A stretch of DNA of 64,000 bases from Liolophura sinensis (GCF_032854445.1 NC_088301.1:5380044-5444043); one strand, 5' to 3'. Positions 30,803-45,022 are shown, numbered from the stretch's first letter. Made by a program: numbers and translations. The notes: a model not told the origin generated them from the sequence alone.

Positions 30803-33392
30803 TTATTTTGTGCAAACGACACACGTAATCTCATAACCGTTCACATATGGTGGACAAGGTAGTGAGCTACAAACAGCTTCTACCACGTACAGGAGATTTC
30901 CATTGACGTCGGGAGCGGTGGTGGGATGAGTATCTGGATCCTGGTCCACGCATACGTACTCAGACCTGTGGTACATGTGGTGTTGGGACATAAGAAATCC
31001 CAGGTACTCCATTGTCCATCCCGATGGACATTCGAGTCGGGCTGGGATCATCAGGTGACTCAACCTACCCGGAGTATAGCACACAGCACACTGGGCCTCT
31101 CTGTTATGAGGAATGACTCCCCCCGAGTTTGTTGTGCGGAAGACATTATTCCCAGAACTTATCTCAAACTCAGTTCCAAACAGATACGATTTGGATTGAA
31201 GTCCAGGGTAGGTTTTGTTGAACTGGGGATCGAGTGGGAGACACAACTGGTTAGCTCCGCTTCCTGTGTGCTTGTAGTAAGAGCCAGCCATTATACCTAA
31301 AGATAAAGCACATTTGCAAATAATAAAGAAGACACAGCTATTTCCTGCAGTACTGAGCCCACAAAGGATGTGCATTAAAGATATGTTCATAAGAATATCC
31401 AGTGGTGTCACACAGATAAAAGCGTGACACCTTATCACTTGATGTGTGAGGTACTACAAGCAGCTCAGTAGTACCACTACTAAACTATTTAACAACAAAG
31501 CCGTTTATGTGTAGTACTAGTGTTCTCTTACACTGCAGCAGTTCATGTGTACAACCACCAGTGTACTTACCACACCTAATGTGTAGTACCACAATTCTAT
31601 CAATTTCCACAGTTCATGAGTACTGCTACCGGTGTACTTAACCCCATTTAATGTGTAGTACAATAATTCTATTACACTTCATCAGTTTATGTGTACGACC
31701 ACCGGTGTACTTAACCCCACTTAATGTGTAGTACAACAATTCTATTGCACTTCAAAAGTTCATGTGTACAATCTCCGGTGTACTTAACCCCATTTAATGT
31801 GTGGTACAATAATATTGTACTTCAGCAGTTCGTATGTATTACGAACTACTGTAATAGTAGTCTATTACATCTAAGAAGGTCAAAATCATACTTCTTACTG
31901 AGTCGCTTGGCGCTCAGCGCTGAAAGGTCAGAACAAGGAAACAGGACACGTTGGCCCAGTGTCAAAAGAAGACACACTATCTGTACAATGACATAATGAC
32001 TTCTCGCCGTGGTATGACTTAAAAATTTTTAAGTACGACGTTATACACGGAACAAACCTATATACCTACATACGTACATATATACGTACAGGTATACATG
32101 CGTACATTCCTACATACCTACATACCTACGTACATACGTACCAACGTACATACGTACCAACATACATACCAACATACATACCTACATACATACCTACATT
32201 TATACCTACCTACCTACATTTATACCTACCTACATACCTACTTACCTACCTACCTACCTACCTGCGACTTTGCTCCTGTACGAGAATCCTTTTATCACGT
32301 GAGCTCTCTTTTAGAACTTTTCAATTCTGTAGAAAGTGATACTACATGTATTTTTGATTTTCTCTCTACCATTGGTATGGCAGGAAAGCTGTGATTTTAA
32401 ACTACCGTCTGTGTTTGTTATGTGACTTCTGGTGTCCTTTTTTGACTGAATAGTAAATAAATTATCCGTAGTAGATCGACTACTTGACGTTTTATTGCCG
32501 CGATAAAACTGAAATATTTTTGAAAGCGACGTTAAAACTTTCAATCACTCACTCACTCACTCACTCACCTACCTACCCACCCAACCACCCACCTACCTAC
32601 TTACCTACCTACCTACCTATCTACCTACATGCATGCATACATACGTACGTAAGTACGTACGTACGTACATACATACGTACATACGTACATACGTACGTAC
32701 GTGCAAGCGTGCGTAATTTAAAATTACATAATTACATGTCTACACACGTACAAACGTACAAACATACATATGCACAGACATAGATTAATACATCCATACA
32801 CAGACATAGATTAACACATCCATATATATCTACATACATACTAACGTACAAACATACATACAAAAATACATACGTATATACCTATCTACATACATAGATA
32901 CATACCTATACACCTACATACCTACCTACCTATACACGTACATAAGTAAATACATGTATACATACGGGGCCTCCGTGGCTCAGATTTTTAGCGCGCTAGC
33001 GCAACGTAATGACCCAGGAGTCTCTCACCAATGCGGTCAATGTGAGTTCAAGTCTCACCAATACGGTCACAGTGAGTTCCAGTCTAGCTCATGCTGGCTT
33101 CCTCTCCGGCCGTACGTGGGAAGGTCTGACAGCAACCTGCGGATGGTCGTGTGTTTCCACCCACCATAATGCTGGCCGCCGTCGTATAGGTGAAATACCC
33201 TTGGGTACGGTGTAAAACACCAACCAAATAAATAAAGAAACATATATACATACATACGTACATACATTCATACGTACATATCTACATACATACATACCTA
33301 CATGTGTTAAACATACATGCGTGCAAACCCACATACCCAGCTATATATATACGCGCATACGTAAATACATAAATGCGTACATACCTACATAC

Positions 33393-33450
<58 letters not shown>

Positions 33451-36400
33451 GACGTACACATGGGGCCTCCGTGGCTCAGTTGGTTAGCGCGCTAGCGCAG
33501 TGTAATGACCCAGAAATCTCTCACCAATTGCCTAAGGTTGTCGTATGTTTGCTTTGGGAGACACCCACAATTTTGTGCGCGCGTGTTATACGCTGACGTA
33601 AACACTCGAAAAACGCACTTGTTTGTGTACTTGCAATACCTCAAAGAGAGCGACCACACTTGTGTATGGACGTGTTAAGTGGTGAAGTCAACAGGAGAAG
33701 AAAAAACAATTTTAAAGTGATTTGACATTTTGACTTCAGTCTATGATCGCTTTGCGATCTCATGGCCAGCTGATATATGGTGACGTTAAAAGGAGAGCAC
33801 ACCAGTAGTGTGTGCAGCAGTTATTTAGGGTCTATGCTGACGTCAGTACAGGGATGACTATAAGGAAAAAGTGAATGCGGAATGAGCAAGATGCTAGTCT
33901 GTCAATCTTAAGGGCACGTAAGCTGTTAGTTCAGTTCTAATCTCAGAAAATATCTAAAGGCTCAGAGTAAATGTAACTCTTGAAAATTTTTGTGCAGCTT
34001 AGCCGCAACTTGCTTATTTTTTTACCTGAGTATAGTCTTTCCGAATGATCCGGACAGATATTTCTTCCCCAGCGGGTGTAGACAGCTCCTCCTGAAAATC
34101 TGTAAAACACACTAGAATGATTAGCTAGTGCTAAAATCGACAGGTAAATTTAAGCACGGTGGCTAAGTTTTAGCGAAGTGAACCGTCACTTCTGATATCT
34201 TCAGTATGATGTTACAGTGAGGCATAACTATACATATGTCGACACTGTCCAGATCTACTACCAGTAGATCTCAGACGTGATATATAATATAAGGATATAA
34301 ACGACGCACAACACAAAGTCAGGAAAAAAATACGGAGGATTTTTACTTATTCGCTAGGTACAACCGGTCGCTTATTAATATCATATACTTGGTCATTTGG
34401 TTTAGAAATCCCTATTTTGCTGCAAGCATATTTAAATTTTATTTATTTTCATAACCCGGCTTAACCTTCAAGATCAGTATATAGCTACTAAATAAAAGAT
34501 AGAGAAAAATCAAACTGGACACGACAACGACAAATTGGTGATTAGTGATAAAATGTATCTGTTTTTATATTACAACAGAAAAACCAACTAGTCTTTTATT
34601 GCCCGTTGACTACAAATGTCAAAATCCTGTTTTAAAATAATGATATGAACACCATATTCATGCCTTCCCGTTTTCTCATATTTTTATATACATTGATTTC
34701 TTACCATGACTTATGGATTTTGTGTCTTCCTCTGTTCCCGTTGTACCGTCTCCGGTGTTCACACCAGAACGGCCGAAGTTGGCACCAACCAATCGTTCTA
34801 CGAGAGTCTGGAAAATCTTGTCCAACTGATTGTCCAGATTTATCACACTCTGAGGTCCCTAGGAGGGACAAACGATAGCAAGTACATGTAAATTATTGTG
34901 ATTTAAATGCTTGCATGAGTTACAAATTTCTTTTATGTTTATATTATGGATAAAAAGACTTTTTTTTTTTTTGATTGGTGTATTACGCTGTACTGAAGAA
35001 TATTTCACTTATACGAAGACGGCAAGCATTATGGTGGGTGGAAACCGGGCTCCATCCGCAGGTTGCTGGCAGACCTTCCCACTTACGGCCGGAGAGTGGA
35101 TAAAAAGAGGCCGTGAAAAAAGCAAATTTCTATTTGGTATTCGTACTTTTAATATACTGTCGATTATTGCATCAAACGCCTTCACTGTAAGTCTTTAGGT
35201 ATTAGAATGAGTATATAATTCAATTCTTTTGTAAGTAAATATGCATAGAATGTTCAGAATAAGTGACACTCTGCTTCATAATTGTGTCTTGTTCCTCTTA
35301 TCCCGGTGCTGATGACTGTATATTTATGGCGTTGAATTCGGTGGCCTGGTTGGGGAGGAACAGTTGCGCAATTAAAGCGTACATGGGACACATATTTTCA
35401 AATATTACTAACTATTTATGCACCAGAGTCCATTTCTTTTAGCCATTGGCCTATATTTAACTGTTTGTAAAATCAGCCATGCTCGCCACTAAAATGGATT
35501 TTAGTCAGTGACACGTTGCAACCTAAGCTGTACACATGGATGTTGGAAATTGATATTCTTGCACAGAAAATGAAGCTAGAATACTTTTTACTAATTCAGG
35601 ACACTAACTGGATAAGCTTGATTTCGAGAGCAAGAACGCATTGTCGCGATCGGGCGCCGCCATAATTATTCAAAATCCAGTGACATGCTGGATAATGGGA
35701 GGAATTGAATATGTTTTGACAAAGGGCGACACTAGTTACTTAAAGAGATATGGAATTTCATCTAAACCCTGTATTTGACACTGGCATATTTGAGATTGTT
35801 TGCACGTTTTAGTATAATTTGACCTCCATCAATGCTTTTTATATTAGATGTTGTAGTAAATGATCTCACAGGAGTATGGTATTAGAGTTGGATGTTAGAA
35901 AATTGAAGAATTGGAAGACTCCTTCCAAATTTCACATTTTTCATACTTTCTTAATTCTTTGGTGGCTAGTCTGAACCGTCGTTTTGGAAATTTGAGTTGT
36001 CAATATTCACCTGCGACGTACAATTTGGTTGTCGGCTAGTAAACGAATGCCTGTTTCGACGCAAAGATTCTATGCATATTAAGTATTAGATTTGTTTACG
36101 CTGCAATGGAATCGCAATGTTTGAATAGCTGAGTTATATCCCGTACCTTCCGCTACGAATTATAAAAAGACAAGCCTTCTGAATTGATCTTTTAAGAGTA
36201 TTTTTTACTTTTGTAAGAATAGTATGGGAATGGAATGTGTTAGGCTCATTGTTCACCAGAATTCACTTAAGCCCTGCTTCAAAGATTATGACGTACTGAG
36301 TCCCCCCCCCCCACCCTCACAAACCCTGCCATCTTGATCTCCAAATTTTAGAGAGTACATACGTGTTTCATGTAATGCAGACATGTTTAGCATATGCATA

Positions 36401-38153
36401 CATATTTAGCGCGTATTATTCACATGCTAACCATAAATGCAATTTTTTGATATGCTAGGAAACGAAGAGACAGTTCTCGCTGAGACAAGTCTCGTCTATT
36501 ATTTGGGATTTATATATACCTAAGTGCTAGTATTTAGCATTTGCGTTCGTGGTTATATTTCATTGTCCTCATTTGTGTGGAACAAAGACAACCAAAAGAC
36601 TGCCGTCAGAAGGAAACCAGTACACATTATCATGACAACTGCAGTTGTCACATAGTTTAGGTTGTAAATACACACAGCCGATGATAGATATCATTTTAAT
36701 GTGTTTTTAACTTCCTACAATGCATATGTACTTTAACCCATGTCATGGATTTTTACATTGCTTACGCCTGCTTATTTATTCATTTATTTGATTGGTGTTT
36801 TATGCTGTACTGAAGAGTATTTCACTTATACGGCGGCGGCAAGTATTATGGTGGGAGGAAACCGGGCACAGATAGGGGGAAACCCACAACCATCAGCAGG
36901 TTGTTAAAAAACCTCCCCACATACGGCCTATGCCTGATTAACTTCCTATGTCAGTCTTTTTAGTACTAAAGTAGGATGAAAAAGTTTACACAGAATCAAT
37001 GAAATAATTCGGCCCTAGGAAGGTAACTTCTGCGACATAAAACTGAATGAAATGAGAAATGTTAACCGCTGGAACTTATATATGCACTTGGCAGGAAGCC
37101 AAAGTACTGTTGCTCAATTAATATTATGGGGACGAGCTATTCGTTTCATGGTTACTTACTGGAGGCCCTTTCTGCCCCGGTGGTCCGGGCGGCCCATAAG
37201 GCCCCTGGATTCCGTCTCTTCCGTCCCGACCATCCCGACCCGGAAGTCCACAACAATCAGCGGGAGCACCTATAACCAAGGAGAAAAAACTCGTATGTTG
37301 CCCACTTTTGAAATGTTACAAATTAACGGCAAAGCTAGAAGAAAATCTAAAAACTAATCATACCGTACGCTGTGTTGGTCCTTATCCAGTGTAGAGGTTA
37401 ACAGCAACGTGTTTAAGAGTAAGTGGAGTTGTATATGAGTAACCAGTATTGCCAGACAAGGATTAATGCAAAATGTAGTTTGTTGTATTTAAGAACATGT
37501 TGTGAAGAGGAGAATAATTTGTATGGGTGTATTGTTAAACGGAAACAGAGCTGTTTGACAGCATTAGAAAAACTCCCATGGTGCACTGAAGAGAAACGCT
37601 ATCCGATCATTTATTCTTGGCAAATTTAGCGGTTAAGTATTTATCATTGACATCAGAATGGTAATACTTCAGAAATATGATAATGTTAAAGTCTCTTACA
37701 TGAAGCTGATCTTTCCACTGTACTCCCTTCTTGAGTGACATGTTTACTTCTCCCGTCAGTTGATAGCCCCTGATATATAAACAGTAGATGAAGTATGTTT
37801 CTACCTCACCTAGTATGACTGAACAGGGAAATAAGACCTACACCCAGATTCAGACAATGTCACTGATTTGCAACTATTTTAGGTGAATTCTTATTCGGAA
37901 TATTTGATTTGAAGATAAACTGTTCACAGGTGCTGGAGGTCGTTGTGGAGGCAATTGTATGTGTCAATTGTCGATGAACGCAACTATGAATGACTTTTTC
38001 CACCACTCTATAAAAGCTGGATTTCGCCCCTAACTATCAATCAAGATTGGTGTAATCCTTTTGCATGACTGGTGGACAAATCTCAGCGCGGTGATATCAA
38101 ACACTCACCTGACCATTGAGAAAGGTACACACCAACAAGACAATGATAATCAT
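30803..38153 (-). CDS. Short-chain collagen C4-like protein, copy C (intact)
   Basis: Six exons: 38109-38153, 37700-37769, 37160-37269, 34705-34858, 34026-34091 and 30803-31296. They total 939 nt, or 312 aa plus stop, with phases 0,1,0,1,1 and GT-AG junctions throughout. Residues 1-15 are a hydrophobic signal peptide (MIIIVLLVCTFLNGQ). 16-38 is a polar linker. About 40-74 holds the Cys-Cys pair and ten Gly-X-Y triplets (GLPGRDGRD to GQKGPP), an eleventh (GPQ) following in exon 4. 75-126 has a heptad-like segment (INLDNQLDKIFQTLVERL) that could trimerise the chains. About 127-148 has YTRWGRNICP, the signature I associate with short-chain collagen C4. The last 164 residues are the Cys-rich domain with nine cysteines. 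The inferred role is a secreted extracellular-matrix or mucus protein. At the exon 2/3 junction a G-to-T change makes Cys instead of Gly. The TATA box is altered. Confidence 0.85.
31500..31875. repeat. 72-73-bp minisatellite, intron 5 of copy C
   Basis: About five units, nearly identical to those at 15800-16175 in B. Confidence 0.9.
32055..32270. repeat. CATACCTA microsatellite, intron 5 of copy C
   Basis: Imperfect CATA, CGTA and CCTA repeats, slightly longer than in B. Confidence 0.9.
32540..32965. repeat. CTCA, CCTA and CGTA microsatellites
   Basis: A CACT run (32543-32570) is followed by CCTA and CGTACATA repeats and the 34-bp duplication also present in B. Just before it, TTTTTGAAAGCGACGTTAAA is a SINE-like tail. 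The gypsy insertion in B replaced this junction. Confidence 0.85.
32966..33238 (+). mobile_element. Full-length SINE with duplicated B-box segment, copy C
   Basis: Ortholog of 22404-22677, starting GGGGCCTCCGTGGCTCAG. Confidence 0.85.
33239..33446. repeat. CATA and (CA)n microsatellite, copy C
   Basis: The pure CA run at 33396-33446 is longer than the corresponding run in B. Confidence 0.9.
33462..33535 (+). mobile_element. SINE 5' head only, copy C
   Basis: Ortholog of 22883-22955 with the same broken end. Confidence 0.8.
34960..35096 (-). mobile_element. SINE 3' half, copy C intron 3
   Basis: T run, TTGATTGGTGTATTACGCTG .. GGTGGAAACCGGGCTCC .. CTTCCCACTTACGGCCGGAG. Copy B has only the first 85 bases. 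Confidence 0.8.
35097..37159 (-). other. Intron 3 of copy C
   Basis: No gene. 35450-35960 is the intronic paralogous block. Confidence 0.5.
36771..36935 (-). mobile_element. SINE copy, copy C intron 3
   Basis: Ortholog of 25974-26140. Confidence 0.8.
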
Positions 38154-38245
38154 CTTGCACACACTTGTAAAGCTGCAGTGTATTGGCTGTATCTACAGAA
38201 CGGTAGCAAGTTTTAGTCTGACTGGACTTTGGTGAAATCAACAGT

Positions 38246-38256
38246 GTGTATAAGCC
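38246..38256 (-). promoter_or_regulatory. Degraded TATA region of copy C
   Basis: Where A, B and D have TTATAAATACAC, copy C has GGCTTATACAC after a 4-base loss. The match to a TATA box is weakened. Confidence 0.45.
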
Positions 38257-38870
38257 AGACTGACACCAGATATCCACAAAACCAGTCCACATGGACGGCC
38301 TGTTCATATATCTCACTTGCAAGTCAGAAGTTGTTGATGTAAAGTCATCTAATAATACTGAACATTTGTATATCTAAACGTTTGGTTGTTTATACCAAGA
38401 AATACTTCTTTCATAGTAAATTAACCTATCCTATGTGGCACGTGAGACCCTTTCCACATTTACATGTGGCTAGCGTGGGAATGTTCCTGATGTTGCTTGG
38501 GTTTTCTGTAACTCACTTTAAATATACATGTAGTCGCACAGTTAACAGAAAGAATTTCATGCCATCCGTCAGTGGATGCTGGCACCAGAGTGTTTATCCA
38601 GATGAAATTCATATAGGGTTCTGAGGTGAACCATATCCTGGAATATTGGACTTCCGAAAACGGAAAAAAGAGCTTGTAGATAATATTTAAACATTTACAT
38701 TTAAATATTTAAACATTCTGGCACCTACATGAAATATAAACCTATACTATTTGCTCAAGGCGAAATGATATTTATATGAGAATCTGAACTTCCAATGTCT
38801 ATTGAGAGGGCCATGCTAGACTTAACTACCTGAAGACATTCGTAGATTTTGTGGTATTCTGAGCGGCTAG

Positions 38871-39066
38871 CCTCTCACCATTGCGAGCTCAACCCAAGTT
38901 ATGCCGGCCTCCTCTCCACTTGCATAGGCGGGAAGCTTTTACTGCAACCTGCAGATTGTTGTAGCTTTTTCCAATGCTTTGTCTCATTTTACTCACCATT
39001 GTTCTGGTGCCCGTCATAGAAGTGAAACATCCTCCGTACGGAGTAAAAAAACCTATCAAATAAATA
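38871..39066 (+). mobile_element. Old SINE copy, C unit
   Basis: Ortholog of 5282-5469 and 28001-28196. Confidence 0.6.
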
Positions 39067-39527
39067 ATTAAATGATCAGAATGGTGATGGATTAATATGG
39101 ATTATCCACCACTGTTCGCTATTAGCGGCAGAATTTATAATCAGTATTTACTTTAACAGTATTATGTGTTATTACGTGTTTTATTTTATTACTTTTCTGA
39201 TGTTTGACTGATTGGTGTTTACCGCAAGAACTTTTTAACCTATATGACAGCAGTCAGGTTTATAGATAGATGCGTTTATATTGTATGAGAGTTCGTCTGA
39301 CAATTACAGTTTGTGGTTAAACGAGATCGATCCTGTACTTCTTCTTGACATATGAGGATATAATATATCAAGGATATTTTATCTGATCATAACTGAATGA
39401 GAATGTGCCAGAATGTAGAACAACTTTTCCTCAAATATAACCTACAGGACTAGTCTTACGACATTTATATTATACAGGTCCTAATTTTGACTGAAAATCA
39501 GGTCATATCAAAATACTCTAACATGAT

Positions 39528-40787
39528 AGGTGTGCTCTACATGGGCTTACACCTGGATGTGAGTATAGGGCCTACCGAGAGTTAAGGAAGAGTCGAGGAG
39601 AACGATTGTGTCAGTGTAACATGACTAAGTAAGGTAACGCGTTCTGTTTGTCTTATTTGTGTAACTTCGGGTAAGTAAAACGCAAAATGCATCCTGGTAA
39701 TCATTACATATAGTTTAATGTTACATCTCGGGGATGAGTGAAGCGGATATGTTTACGGTTACCATATTTTACACCTGGTTTAGTTTTTGTAGGATTATAA
39801 ACAACAATGAGAAAGTGTTTTGCAGAGATCCATTGCTAAGGTCTATTTTATATATTTAGTTTTCTGTAAAATCAGTCAAACTCGCTACCAAAATTGCCTT
39901 TAGTAAGCGACACGTAACAATACATGCTCTTCATATTATTGCAAAGGAAATGGAGTTAAAATAATTTATTTAATTTATAATGTTAAACTTCACAGGCTTA
40001 GTTTTTGAACCAAGAACTTGTTGCCTCAGGTGACGTCATCATTATTCAAAAGCATGTTACATGCTGGACAATGCTGGAGAGTATTTTGTTTTACAATGGC
40101 TGCACCAACAAACTGTTTGAATAAACTCTGTGCAGTGTGACAACCAACCCTTTTGAAAGGTGTGCTCTACATGGGCTTACACCTGGATGTGAGTATAGGG
40201 TCTACCGAGAGTTAAGGAAGAGTGGAGGAGAACGATTGTGTCAGTGTAACATGACTCAGTAAGTTAACGCGCTCTCTTTGTCTTATTAGTGGAACTTCGG
40301 GTAAGTGAAACGCAAAATGCATCCTGGTAATCATTACATGTATACATATAGTTTAAAGTTACATCTCGGGGGTGAGTGAAGCGGATATGTTCATGGTTAC
40401 CATATTTTACACCTGGTTTAGTTTTGGTAGGATTATAAACAACAATGAGAAAGTGTTTTGCAGAGACCCATTGCTATGGTCTATTCTTTTATATATTCAG
40501 TTGTCTGTAAAATCAGTCATACTCGCTACCAAAATTGCCTTTATTAAGCGACACGTAACAATACATGCTCTTCATATTATTGCAAAGGAAATGGAGTTAA
40601 AATATTTTATTTAATTTATAATGTTAAACTCCACAAGCTCAGTTTTGGCACCAAGAACTTGTTGCCTCAGGTGACGTCATCATTATTCAAAAACATGTTA
40701 CATGCTGGGCAATGCTGGAGAGTATTTTGTTTTACAATGGCTGCACCAATAAGCGTTTTGAATAAACTCTGTGCAGTGGGACAAATA
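39528..40787. repeat. 630-bp tandem duplication upstream of copy C
   Basis: 39528-40150 and 40158-40787 both start AGGTGTGCTCTACATGGGCT and end near the GGCTGCACCAAYAA stretch. The other units have one copy. The second copy carries ATGTATACATATAG, also seen in unit A, which the first lacks. Confidence 0.85.
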
Positions 40788-41274
40788 ACGCTAGTGTCTC
40801 TACGAACTGACTAGATCGCTTTAATTTCCTAACATCCATCACTAAATCTATACTGCCGTGAGATCATATACTACAAGAAATAAAATAAATTTGATTTTGT
40901 AGGGTTATATTACACTAAAACGTGTCAACAATTTCAAAGATATCAGTGTCAGTAACAGGATTTACAGTTATGTTGATAGCAGTTTAGGTACCTGATGTCG
41001 CCCTCAGTCAAACATGTTGAACTGCGCCAGTGATTTTTGAATAATTCTGATGTGACCGCGGACAATGGGTACTTGCCATGGAAACCGAGCTGATGGGCTT
41101 AAACATTATGAATTAGAAAAAGTGCAAGAATATGAACTTCCAACATATTTACGTGTAGAGTTTCTGTTGTTCCGTGTTACTGACCAGCGCCAATTTGAGA
41201 GCCAGTATGACTGATTTTACACATAGTTAAATATAGGCAACTCGCTCAAAAACCAGACTATAGAAAGATCCATA
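40788..41274. other. C-D intergenic, end of paralogous block
   Basis: No gene. Matches 29280-29750 and 13300-14040. Confidence 0.5.
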
Positions 41275-41430
41275 ATGGATTCTCTCCCCGGTTGCAATGT
41301 GGGGATATTGAGCAAACACAAGGAAGAAATGTTCATTGGCAGTTCTTCCAATCTGATTGTACCTAATACAGTGGCACACACGATGTCAAATGGCATAAGT
41401 AATCTCCCTTGTTTCATGTATATCCTCTAA
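41275..41430 (+). other. Conserved small ORF, D unit, truncated
   Basis: 52 codons, ending early at a TAA after CFMYIL because of a small indel relative to the other units. The early stop argues against strong selection on this frame in the D unit. Confidence 0.3.
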
Positions 41431-41760
41431 CGCCAACCTGCTGTGTTTATGCAGTCAGTCACCATTCCTGATCAAGTTCCAACTAAACGTCCACTAACCG
41501 GAAGACGAAAGCTGGATTCGAACATTTGGATGTGATTAGTGTTTCTTAACGAGATTTTGAGTGTTGTAAAATCACCGTCGACCAGAAGAAGATTCTCTGT
41601 GTTGCTGGTGATTCACATGTAACCAAGTAAGAAGATAAGCAGATTCATGGGTATGGAAGTTGAGTAGATTATTGTTACCCTCCTATTCACCATATCGGGA
41701 GTGCTAGATCAATCCTTTGGCGAGTCACATCTAATATCTTTAAAGTTGTAACTTCTTCGC

Positions 41761-41999
41761 TTGGAATTTAGCATGAAGGGTATAGTGCAACAACTGGTTG
41801 ACCTGTATCAGTATAATGGCTCGGGCAGGGCGCCTTGCTTGCCTTTTGTAAGGCGTCTCAGTGAAGCTGCACTAGATAAAAGAGCGAAGGAAATCCGACC
41901 TGCAACAAGGAGGCACATTACATGCGTTCTAGCAATTCTTTCGTCGTGATTTGACTGAACTATTGTTAAGTACGACGTTAAACCAAAAGCACCCACCCG
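41761..41999 (+). mobile_element. Second-family SINE, D unit
   Basis: Ortholog of 14540-14783, starting GGAATTTAGCATGAAGG. Confidence 0.7.
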
Positions 42000-42141
42000 C
42001 CCAGCCTATTCAAAATAGTCACAAACATCAGGTAACTTTGTATTGTCAGCAGAAACCTTCACATATAAACCGAAGACCGTCAAAAGAATAACAAAAGTCG
42101 ATTAGCTTATAATGTGAAAACAAGGTGTATAAACTTTTTTT

Positions 42142-42147
42142 TTTATT
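42142..42147 (-). terminator. Poly(A) signal of copy D
   Basis: Minus-strand AATAAA next to an expanded A run. Confidence 0.4.
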
Positions 42148-43009
42148 TCATCAGGGCAATTAGGTAGAAGTATTATTCGAATTTTTGTTCTGGTCTTTTA
42201 TTGTACTCATGCTTCTTCCCTACAACATCTCACTATAATGCATTTAATCGCACCAGTATGAATGCAAAATATTCTTTATTTCAGAGACAGTACCGGCTAT
42301 TGTATTACCAAATCAACTGAAAAGATTATTTTGTGCAAACGACACACGTAATCTCATAACCGTCCACATATGGTGGACAAGGTAGTGAGCCACACGCCGC
42401 CTCCACCACGTGCAGGAGATTTCCGTCTAGGTTAGCAGCGGTGGCGGGATGAGTATGGTCCACGCACACGTACTCAGACTTCTGGTACGTGTGGTGTTGG
42501 GACATAAGAAACCCCAGGTACTCCACGGTCCATCCCGATGGACACTCAAGTCGGGCTGGGATCATCAGGTGACTCAACCTTCCCGGAGTATAGCACACAG
42601 CACACTGAGCCTCTCTGTTACGAGGGAGGACACCCCCGAGTTTGTTGTACGGAAGACATCATTGCCATAATGTATCTCAAACTCAGTTCCATACAGATAC
42701 GATTTGGATTGATGTCCAAGGTAGGTTTTGTTGAACTGGGGATCCAGTGGGAGACACAACTGGTTTGTTCCGCTTCCTGCATGCTTGTAGAGAGAGCCAG
42801 CCATTATACCTAAAGATAAAGCAAATTTGCAAATAATAAAAAATACCCAGCTATTTCCTGCAGTACTGAGCCCACAAAGTATGTGCATTAAAGATATGTC
42901 CATAAGAATATCCAGTGGTGGCACACAGATAAAAGCGTGACACCTCATCACTTGATGTGTGAGGTACTACAAGCAGTACCACTACTGAGCTAGATCACAA
43001 CAAAGCCGT

Positions 43010-43375
43010 TAATGTGTAGTACTACAATTATGTTATATTTCACCAGTTTATGTGTACAACCACCAGTGTACTTACCACACCTAATGTGTAGTTCTACAAT
43101 TCTATTATACTTCACCAGTTCATGTGTTTAACCAGCAGCGTACTTACCACACTAATGTGTAGTACCACAATTCTATCACAATTCAGCAGTTCATGTGTAC
43201 AAACGCCAGTGTACTTTCTACAATTAATGTGTAGGACCACAATTCTATTATATTTCAACAGTTCATGTGTTTAACCACCAGTGCACTTAACCACACCTAA
43301 TGTGTAGTACCATAATTCTATTGTATTTCAGCAGTTCATGTGTTCAACCACCAGTGTGCTTAACCACAACCTATG
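43010..43375. repeat. 72-73-bp minisatellite, intron 5 of copy D
   Basis: About five diverged units with AATGTGTAGTACCACAATTC and CAGTTCATGTG, ending at the CATA/CA microsatellite. Confidence 0.85.
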
Positions 43376-43376
43376 T

Positions 43377-43716
<340 letters not shown>

Positions 43717-43956
43717 TTATGTGTGCTAGTTTATGAGTTTTGTAATTGTAATTCTTTATTTGTTTGTTGAGGATTTCCCACAGCTCTATAGCCACGAGGG
43801 GATCCCCTCAACATAACATCAACGTATATACACCAACATAGAAAACAAAGAGAACAAAAGACATGTACATGTACAGAATAAGGTGATGGGAACAAAGAAA
43901 GATCAAAATCAAATCATATTACTGCCGGGCTTGGATGGTGAATCTATTGGACATGC

Positions 43957-44886
43957 TTATAAAATTATGTACAGATTTAAGATCAACTGATTATTATTCA
44001 CGCTTAGTTTAGGTGAGCCAAATAAGAGTAAAGTACAAATGTGTTTAGAACAACTAGTCAAAAATACAGAAGGGTGGACTCCAGGAGATATAATTCTAAA
44101 GATGCTTTTTAGCATGTGCTTTCTATGAGTGGCATAGGCGGGGCATTCAAGGAAATAATGAGATGCATTTTCACATTTATGTTTACATTTACTACATGAC
44201 TGATCGTCGATAATGTTATATTTAAAGAGGTCACCGCGAAGAGCGCTCAGTCCCATTCTCATTCTACAGAGCACAATATAGGGAAAGGTGTAAAATGAAT
44301 TATACACAGATGTTAGATCACGGTTAATACCGTCTTGAGAGTACAAAAAGTTCTTAACTGTTTTCAATGAAGAGTTTTGAATATGAACAGGCAATGAATT
44401 CCATTCTTTAGTAGCCTTGGGAAAGAAGGAAGAAGAGAAAATCTGAGTTCGGCATTTAAATAATCGAAAGTGATGTCTATTTCTAAGATTGTAGGCATTT
44501 GCTTCGCTGTTATACCTTTGAGTTAGTGAGGTCTTTAGGTACGGAGGAGAGAGCCCATTGACGATTTTATGAAAAAACAGAATGCGCTTGGATCTACGCC
44601 GACTGTATAAGGGTTCCCATTTTAGTTCATTTAAAAGAGATTTATATGAAGTTGGACGTAAGCCTCCTGAACATAACAATGCTGCTCGGCGTTTGACATT
44701 TTCCAATGAGTTGGATATTGAAACGCTGCAGTTGTCAAATAGAAAATCTTCATATTCAATAAAAGGCCTTATCAAGCCGAAGTACAGTGTGATCATACAC
44801 TTTCTAGTTAGTGTTCGCCTGGCTCGACTAATCATACTCAATTTCATATTACTTGTCTTAACTATAGCTCTTACATGCTCATTCAA
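43957..44886 (-). pseudogene. LINE RT C-terminal part
   Basis: 309 codons covering the RT thumb/connection (RRTLTRKCMITLYFGLIRP), then a conserved LINE tail with LKWEPLYSRRRSKR and a CxxC..H..C finger (CSKCKHKCENASHYFLEC). Ends naturally near the 3' end. It is separated from the upstream RT by a frameshift region at 44887-45022. Confidence 0.8.
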
Positions 44887-45022
44887 TTTACCATTGTGTT
44901 GCAGAATAATTTCGAAATGTTTATGGGACGGGAACGCTCTTCACATCTACGCCATCTAAATACAATCTCGATGTGAGGGATTATTTTTCAATGATATGAA
45001 GAGATAAACAGTTTTGGTAGCA

